From an uncultured bacterium (GTDB taxonomy: Bacteria > Actinomycetota > Aquicultoria > SKW223): a DNA stretch of 11,407 nucleotides. This document shows positions 7,274 to 11,407 of the stretch, piece after piece; positions within the stretch are counted from its first letter, which is position 1, and every line of letters begins with the position of its first letter. The stretch spans positions 1 to 11,407 of the forward strand of contig CALIRS010000181.1 in assembly GCA_938042205.1 (NCBI GenBank), written 5' to 3'. Made by a program: the position numbers and the translations under genes. Under the pieces are notes generated by a model. That model saw only the letters and a list, made by a program, of their open reading frames with translations, ran no database searches and was not told where the DNA came from.

Positions 7274-7358
7274 AATGTATAAATATGGAGAAAAAATGAT
7301 AATTTGTCTTTCTTATAATATATCTGGCCTGCAGAATTCACAATTCAAGATCTGACCC
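7274..7358 (+). repeat. Dispersed ~85-base intergenic repeat, copy 2
   Basis: Same orientation and length as copy 1 at 4553-4637, with no gaps needed; differences are scattered, as expected for an old duplication. The most constant part is the right end GAATTCACAATTCAAG followed by ATCTGACCC. It ends 7 bases before the stop codon of the minus-strand HD-GYP gene. Confidence 0.75.
7315..7343 (-). promoter_or_regulatory. Promoter-like pair on the minus strand inside repeat copy 2
   Basis: On the minus strand TTGTGA (7343-7338), a 17-base gap and TATTAT (7320-7315), at the same position as the TTGTGA/TATAAT pair of copy 1. Transcription would run left through the gene-free stretch and antisense toward the tRNA. 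Confidence 0.4.
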
Positions 7359-7365
7359 TCAGTTT

Positions 7366-8115
7366 TTATTTAAGGAGTCTCTGGATGCTTTTTTTGAAGA
7401 TTTTTACCAATTCAGGGTCGAACTGTGTTCCTGCCACGTTATCCATTTCCTCAAAAGCTTCGCTCAAACTTTTACGTGAACGATATGGCCTGTCAGAAGT
7501 CATTGCGTCAAACGCATCTGCAAGAGCTAAGATTCGTGAAGAAATCGGTATCTCCTTCCCTGAAAGCCCCGCTGGATATCCATTTCCATCATGTCTTTCA
7601 TGATGATAGTGTACTGCTACTTTTATTTCCTCCGGCATAGACAGAAGCCCCAGAAGATGAACGCCGACTTCAGGGTGTTTCTTGATAATCAGCGTTTCAG
7701 TGTGATTAAGTCTAGCAGGTTTAATTAAAATCCATCTATCTATCACCAATTTCCCAATATCATGTAGATAGGCAGCAATTTCAAGATTACTGACAAAGTT
7801 ATCATCAAATCCCAATTCACGCGCCAGGTAGACCGAATAGCACGAAACAAATTCTGAATGACCTCTGGTATATGGGTCTTTAGTTTCGATAGCACGCATC
7901 AGCGTAATCGCCTTTTCTTCAATGGAACTTGAAAAATGAAGCTTTCTCAAAGCGATCGGGAGAAATCGATCCGGTGCATAATAATCATTAATTAATAAAA
8001 TTGCACCATTGTTGGAATCAGAAACTAACCTTTTTATTGTTTTTATTTTGAAGTCATGTTCCGCTACTTTTCCTGCTGTTTTTTCTGCAAAACCCAAATT
8101 CTCATTTTTAAACAT
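7366..8115 (-). CDS. HD-GYP domain phosphodiesterase, canonical
   Basis: 249 residues. A short N-terminal stretch (1-60) precedes a complete HD-GYP domain: H86 in DPYTRGHSEFV, H118-D119 in LHDIGK, H147, HHERHDGNGYPAGL (171-184), which is the full HHExxDGxGYP signature, then D200 in LADAFDAMTSDRPYR. The family hydrolyses cyclic di-GMP to pGpG or GMP. No receiver, PAS or membrane segment is seen, so it is cytoplasmic and its input signal, if any, would come through the short N-terminus. The ATG is supported by GGAG 6 bases upstream on the minus strand. It is a single gene with its own promoter, convergent with the tRNA and following the oxidoreductase operon in the same direction after a 175-base AT-rich gap. 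Confidence 0.92.
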   Translation of the reverse strand: MFKNENLGFAEKTAGKVAEHDFKIKTIKRLVSDSNNGAILLINDYYAPDRFLPIALRKLHFSSSIEEKAITLMRAIETKDPYTRGHSEFVSCYSVYLARELGFDDNFVSNLEIAAYLHDIGKLVIDRWILIKPARLNHTETLIIKKHPEVGVHLLGLLSMPEEIKVAVHYHHERHDGNGYPAGLSGKEIPISSRILALADAFDAMTSDRPYRSRKSLSEAFEEMDNVAGTQFDPELVKIFKKSIQRLLK

Positions 8116-8194
8116 TAAATGCTCCGTATCTTGCTGCGATATATACTGTTTTTTTAATTTTAATGAATGTTCAAATACAAAAAATGCCTTTGAG

Positions 8195-8223
8195 ATAATA
8201 TCAAAAAACTTCTTGATTTACAA
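8195..8223 (-). promoter_or_regulatory. Sigma70-like promoter for the canonical HD-GYP gene
   Basis: Minus strand TTGTAA (8223-8218), 17-base spacer, TATTAT (8200-8195). The predicted start near 8188 leaves a leader of about 70 bases before the ATG at 8115. The surrounding sequence is very AT-rich. Confidence 0.55.
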
Positions 8224-8290
8224 ATATTATTAAATTTAAAAAATTTTTCTTTAATTTTTAACCTGAATCTTGCCTGCAACTAAAAGAAGG

Positions 8291-9223
8291 TTAAAGCTCC
8301 GAAGTCGCTCTTTCAAAAATATTTAGCTTTTTCCACTCGTAATCAACTTTCCTTTGTATTTCCTCGACCATATCTTCATTTCCTGGCTTAAAGAGGTGAC
8401 GAAATCTCCCCTGATGCTTCAACCACTCTATTACCGGTTTTGTTTCCCTTGGCTTGATGTTAATCTTGAAACGACCATTTTCCACCTCATAAAGTGGCCA
8501 CACATTGGTTTCAACCGCAAGCCTTGCAATCTTAATACCATCTTCCTGAGGATACCGCCAGCCTCGCGGACACGGTGAAAGTACATTCAAGAGCGCTGGT
8601 CCATTGGCATTAAACGCTTTTTCAGCTTTCCTTATTAAATCCATGAAATGAGATGGGCTTGCATTTGCTACATAAGGAACATTGTGCGCAACTGCAAACA
8701 TCACCAGATCTTTTCGCCATTCCTGCTTTCCTCTCTCTACCTTTCCCACTGGAGTGGTAGAAGACCAGGCACCCATTGGCGTGGCACTTGACCTCTGAAT
8801 TCCGGTATTCATATAGGCACCATTATCAAGGCAAACATAAACAAAATTATGATTTCTTTCAAATGCTCCAGAGAGTGCCTGTAGACCAATGTCATAGGTA
8901 CCACCATCACCTGCCACCGCAACTACGTTGAAATCATCTTTCATTATTCCTTTCTTTCTAAATACCTTTAAGGCAGCTTCAATTCCACTAGCAGTTGCGG
9001 CCGCATTTTCAAAAGCATTATGAATGTAAGAGCACCTCCAGGAAGTATAAGGAAAGATGGTTGACGATACTTCGAGGCAACCCGTAGCATTAGCAACCAC
9101 AACTGGCTTTTCAGAAGCAAGAAGTATCTGGCGAACAATAATAGATTCACCACATCCCGCGCATAACCTATGCCCGGGAGCTAACAGATCTTTTCTTTTT
9201 GCCAGCTCCTTTAATGATGCCAA
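8291..9223 (-). CDS. porB: 2-oxoacid (pyruvate):ferredoxin oxidoreductase, beta subunit (TPP-binding)
   Basis: 310 residues. The beta subunit binds thiamine diphosphate and the proximal 4Fe-4S cluster. Visible: cluster cysteines C21 and C24 (LCAGCGE), C49 (ATGC) and C218 (SPCPRGW); the TPP/Mg motif from GDGGTYDIG (105-113) to DNGAYMNTG (133-141), followed by IQRSSATPMGAWSSTTPVG. The NTG-IQRS-ATP-GA and PCPRGW patterns are those I associate with pyruvate enzymes rather than 2-oxoglutarate or indolepyruvate ones. The TTG start at 9223 is supported by GAGGTG 6 bases upstream, which overlaps the alpha stop codon only 3 bases away. It is the last gene of the operon. Soluble, cytoplasmic. Substrate is inferred, since 2-oxoisovalerate enzymes are close relatives. 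Confidence 0.9.
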   Translation of the reverse strand: MASLKELAKRKDLLAPGHRLCAGCGESIIVRQILLASEKPVVVANATGCLEVSSTIFPYTSWRCSYIHNAFENAAATASGIEAALKVFRKKGIMKDDFNVVAVAGDGGTYDIGLQALSGAFERNHNFVYVCLDNGAYMNTGIQRSSATPMGAWSSTTPVGKVERGKQEWRKDLVMFAVAHNVPYVANASPSHFMDLIRKAEKAFNANGPALLNVLSPCPRGWRYPQEDGIKIARLAVETNVWPLYEVENGRFKINIKPRETKPVIEWLKHQGRFRHLFKPGNEDMVEEIQRKVDYEWKKLNIFERATSEL

Positions 9224-9226
9224 GAT

Positions 9227-10423
9227 CTACACCTCTTTCTTTTTCAAACTTATCCAGTGGACTCTATCTACAACTTCTCCACGAAGAGCTTTTTCAGTAA
9301 TTTCCAAAGACTTATCTATTTCATCAAGCTCTAAATCCCGCCCACCAAGACCGTAAATAAAGTTGAAGACTTCAGGCGGTTTTTCAACACCGTAAAGTGA
9401 TCCCAGAATTTCAATATATAAAGGTCCTCCTTTAGCACCTGGAGTGGTTGACCTGTCAAAAATAAGAACCGCTTTAGCATTTTTAAGAATTTCTCTGTAG
9501 GAGTTATCTGGAAAAGGCCGAAAAGAGCGAACCTTAACGAGTCCTGTTTTAATGCCTCGACTTCGATATTCGTTAATCTTTTCTCTGATAGAACCACAAA
9601 AACTGCCAGCAATCACAAAAATAATTTCAGCATCATCAATCATTTCTTTTTCCACAGTTCTGTATTGTCTGTGAGAAATTAATTCAAAACTATCAAAAAT
9701 CTCCTGCATTACTTGAAGTGAGTTGTCTATAGCCTCACACTGAATTTTCTTGTACTCATAATAAAAGCCTCCCAGTGAATCAAAAGCTCCCATAGTCACA
9801 GGATTATTCCTATCGAGCAGGCTAAATTCAGGTTTGTACTCTCCAATAAACTGTTGAACTTTTTCATCGCTTAATATTTCTACTCGATCAATGGAATGAG
9901 AAATAATGAAACCGTCATAATTAATCATGACTGGCAATCTTACTCTTTTGTCTTCTGCCAGCTTAACGGCAATAATAGTCATATCGTATGCTTCCTGAGC
10001 ATTCTCACAAAAAATCTGGATCCATCCAGAATCTCTGGCTCCCATGCTGTCAGAATGATCACAATGAATATTGATAGGTGCCGAAAGTGATCTGTTCACA
10101 TTGACGAGCACTATTGGTAACCTAAGACCTGAAGCTATATAAAGTTCCTCCCACATCAAAGCTAATCCTTGAGAAGAGGTCGATGTAATCGTTCGCGCTC
10201 CAGCCGCCGCGGCTCCGATAGAAGCGCTCATGGCAGAATGTTCACTTTCCACTCTGACAAGCTCTGTATCCACCTCGCCGTTAGCTACGTACTGCGAAAA
10301 TTCTTCCATAATAGTTGTTTGAGGAGTTATCGGATACGCAGCCACAACGTCTGGGTTTATTTGTTTCAAGGCAAACGCTACTGCTGCATTCCCTGTTAAT
10401 GCTAAAACCTGCCTTGTGATCAT
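9227..10423 (-). CDS. porA: 2-oxoacid (pyruvate):ferredoxin oxidoreductase, alpha subunit
   Basis: 398 residues, usual length for a separate alpha subunit. It carries the substrate-side and pyrimidine-binding parts of the active site shared with the beta subunit. Visible: AAYPITPQTTIMEE (28-41), the family's hallmark; VESEHSAMSASIGAAAAGAR (58-77), with the conserved glutamate likely contacting TPP; STSSQGLALMWEELY (81-95); and INIHCDHSDSMGARDSGWIQ (117-136), typical of pyruvate-type alpha subunits. The C-terminal third (SRGIKTGLVKVRSFRPFP, FDRSTTPGAKGGPL) is the domain II/III type. Strong GGAGGAAGG site upstream of the ATG; 2-base gap after delta. The enzyme makes acetyl-CoA, CO2 and reduced ferredoxin from pyruvate, or the reverse. 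Confidence 0.92.
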   Translation of the reverse strand: MITRQVLALTGNAAVAFALKQINPDVVAAYPITPQTTIMEEFSQYVANGEVDTELVRVESEHSAMSASIGAAAAGARTITSTSSQGLALMWEELYIASGLRLPIVLVNVNRSLSAPINIHCDHSDSMGARDSGWIQIFCENAQEAYDMTIIAVKLAEDKRVRLPVMINYDGFIISHSIDRVEILSDEKVQQFIGEYKPEFSLLDRNNPVTMGAFDSLGGFYYEYKKIQCEAIDNSLQVMQEIFDSFELISHRQYRTVEKEMIDDAEIIFVIAGSFCGSIREKINEYRSRGIKTGLVKVRSFRPFPDNSYREILKNAKAVLIFDRSTTPGAKGGPLYIEILGSLYGVEKPPEVFNFIYGLGGRDLELDEIDKSLEITEKALRGEVVDRVHWISLKKKEV

Positions 10424-10425
10424 TC

Positions 10426-10737
10426 TTAACCTTCCTCCCTCTCTTCAATCATCGAAATAGCATTTCTGGGACATTCAGCCGCACAAATACCACAACCTTT
10501 GCAATGTTTTAAATCCACACCAACCACTTTTCCATTGTCAACTTCTATGCTTGAATCGGGGCAGAATATAAAGCAAAAAAGACACTGAGTGCATTTTTCA
10601 AAATCTATTACCGGTTTAAAAGTTCGCCAGGTGCCTGTGATATAGTTCTCTGAAGTCCCAGCTTCTGGAATAGTAACACCTTGAGGAAGACTTTCAATCT
10701 CTCTTTCAAGTACTTTTTTAATTTCCCACCTTTTCAA
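10426..10737 (-). CDS. porD: 2-oxoacid (pyruvate):ferredoxin oxidoreductase, delta subunit (2x[4Fe-4S] ferredoxin-like)
   Basis: 103 residues, normal for this subunit. Two 4Fe-4S motifs are complete: C49-x2-C52-x2-C55-x3-C59-P (CTQCLFCFIFCP) and C79-x2-C82-x2-C85-x3-C89-P (CKGCGICAAECP). They pass electrons from the TPP site to external ferredoxin. The N-terminal WxTFKPVID stretch is typical of PorD. The start is TTG at 10737, overlapping the gamma stop codon (TTGA); a strong GGAGGTGA lies upstream inside gamma, and no in-frame ATG is available, so TTG is well supported. Confidence 0.93.
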   Translation of the reverse strand: MKRWEIKKVLEREIESLPQGVTIPEAGTSENYITGTWRTFKPVIDFEKCTQCLFCFIFCPDSSIEVDNGKVVGVDLKHCKGCGICAAECPRNAISMIEEREEG

Positions 10738-11309
10738 CCCTCTTTCACCTCCTGATAAGCACGAAGAGCTGCCTGAACATTTGCCTCAACAATTTCATCA
10801 GAAAACTTCTTACTGAACGATCTTCTCAAGAATTCGAGTATTTTTTCGATTTCCGCAAGCTGAAGTGCCTTTGCAAGAGCTCCTATCATTGGAGTGTTCG
10901 GAATAGCTCTCCCTAAAGTTTCAAGAGAAATTTGAGTAGCGTTGACTGTAAAAATTTTAATTGTTTTATCCTTTATCTTTAGAGCTTTACGCACATCATC
11001 GGGATTCTCCGGGGTGTTAATTACAAGACAAGCGTCATTTTTAATCCCATTAAGCACATTTACAGTCCAGAGAAGAGTTGGATCCATTACCACCACTACA
11101 TTTGGACTTCGGATCGCACTGCGAACATTAATAGGCTTTTTTGATATCCTCGTAAATGCTTGAATAGGGGCACCCATCCTTTCAGGACCATACTCTGGAA
11201 AGGCCTGAAAAAACTTATTCTCGGAGAGAGCAATGTCGGTTAAAAATTTGGCAGCGGTAACAACACCTTGCCCTCCTCTACCATGCCACCTGATTTCTAA
11301 AAGCTCCAT
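10734..11309 (-). CDS. porG: 2-oxoacid (pyruvate):ferredoxin oxidoreductase, gamma subunit
   Basis: 191 residues from ATG 11309. Gamma-family marks: IRWHGRGGQGVVTAAKFL (6-23), FPEYGPERMGAPIQAFTRIS (37-56) and VVVVMDPTLL (71-80). It packs against the alpha/beta core and is the first gene of the order gamma-delta-alpha-beta, the arrangement known from Thermotoga and many archaea. The frame opens at TTG 11324, but GGGGAGGAAAATA sits directly before ATG 11309, so the ATG is chosen and the five extra residues rejected. Upstream (11310-11407) a TTGACT is visible on the minus strand near 11347-11352, but no well-spaced -10 box, so I do not annotate a promoter. Confidence 0.92.
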   Translation of the reverse strand: MELLEIRWHGRGGQGVVTAAKFLTDIALSENKFFQAFPEYGPERMGAPIQAFTRISKKPINVRSAIRSPNVVVVMDPTLLWTVNVLNGIKNDACLVINTPENPDDVRKALKIKDKTIKIFTVNATQISLETLGRAIPNTPMIGALAKALQLAEIEKILEFLRRSFSKKFSDEIVEANVQAALRAYQEVKEG

Positions 11310-11407
11310 TATTTTCCTCCCCAATCGGTATCTAATAAAAATGGAAAGTCAAGCAAGTGAGGCTGCCAGTTAATTTTGAAAGTTTACCCAACCGTTTTTC
11401 CTATGTA

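Larger units (their letters stand above)
7040..7365. other. Gene-free stretch between tRNA-Arg and the convergent HD-GYP gene
   Basis: No convincing ORF on either strand. It contains an 11-base echo of the tRNA 3' end (CGAGGGCACCA at 7173-7183, one mismatch to 7029-7039), an AAGGAGGGGG run at 7157-7166 with no start codon suitably placed behind it, and copy 2 of the dispersed repeat (7274-7358). No strong terminator hairpin is seen for either flanking gene. Confidence 0.6.

Noticed and set aside
7329..7339. CTGCAGAATTC resembling a cloning polylinker (PstI-EcoRI)
   Set aside because: It lies inside the dispersed repeat, whose other copy has CTGGGAAATTC at the same place, so the sites arise by chance mutation.
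7040..7365. CRISPR array or phage element next to the tRNA
   Set aside because: No regularly spaced repeats, integrase or phage gene is present.
7385..7640. Plus-strand ORFs of about 70 codons
   Set aside because: They lie antisense within the well-supported HD-GYP gene, with no family match or ribosome site.
8224..8290. AT-rich inverted bases after the porB stop as a terminator
   Set aside because: No GC-containing stem; the A/T runs are explained by the promoter region of the next gene.

Overview
Most of this window (about 285 to the right end) is chromosomal DNA of an AT-rich bacterium that is probably anaerobic. The bacterial signs are a D-Ala-D-Ala ligase for peptidoglycan, two HD-GYP signalling proteins, sigma70-like promoters with 17-base spacers, Shine-Dalgarno sites and a tRNA gene with an encoded CCA end. 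A four-subunit 2-oxoacid:ferredoxin oxidoreductase points to ferredoxin-based anaerobic metabolism. I cannot assign a phylum.

The first ~280 bases do not fit that picture. Read on the minus strand they encode the N-terminal part of a eukaryotic transcriptional cyclin (K/T type), split by a 51-base GT...AG intron. This segment stops abruptly near a GAATTC site, and a bacterial reading frame with no visible start begins right there. The simplest explanation is a chimeric or contaminated contig end. A real transfer is possible but much less likely.

Left bacterial block, plus strand: a HEAT-repeat protein lacking its 5' end (285-1958) overlaps an HD-GYP protein (1951-3402) by 8 bases. A MidA-family methyltransferase follows (3458-4513). 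After a 209-base gap holding a dispersed repeat and a good promoter comes a two-gene unit, an aminotransferase and ddl (4723-6917, overlapping by 4 bases), and then tRNA-Arg(CCT).

Middle: a 326-base gene-free stretch (7040-7365) holds a second copy of the repeat and an echo of the tRNA 3' end. Next, on the minus strand, is a second, canonical HD-GYP protein (7366-8115) with its own promoter.

Right block, minus strand: the genes for the gamma, delta, alpha and beta subunits of a pyruvate-type 2-oxoacid:ferredoxin oxidoreductase are tightly packed in that order (11309 down to 8291). Delta and beta start at TTG.

The most notable points are the eukaryotic exon pair at the left edge and an ~85-base imperfect repeat present twice. 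The repeat copies align without gaps, and both keep a minus-strand promoter-like pair (TTGTGA, 17 bases, TATAAT or TATTAT) that leads into no recognisable gene.
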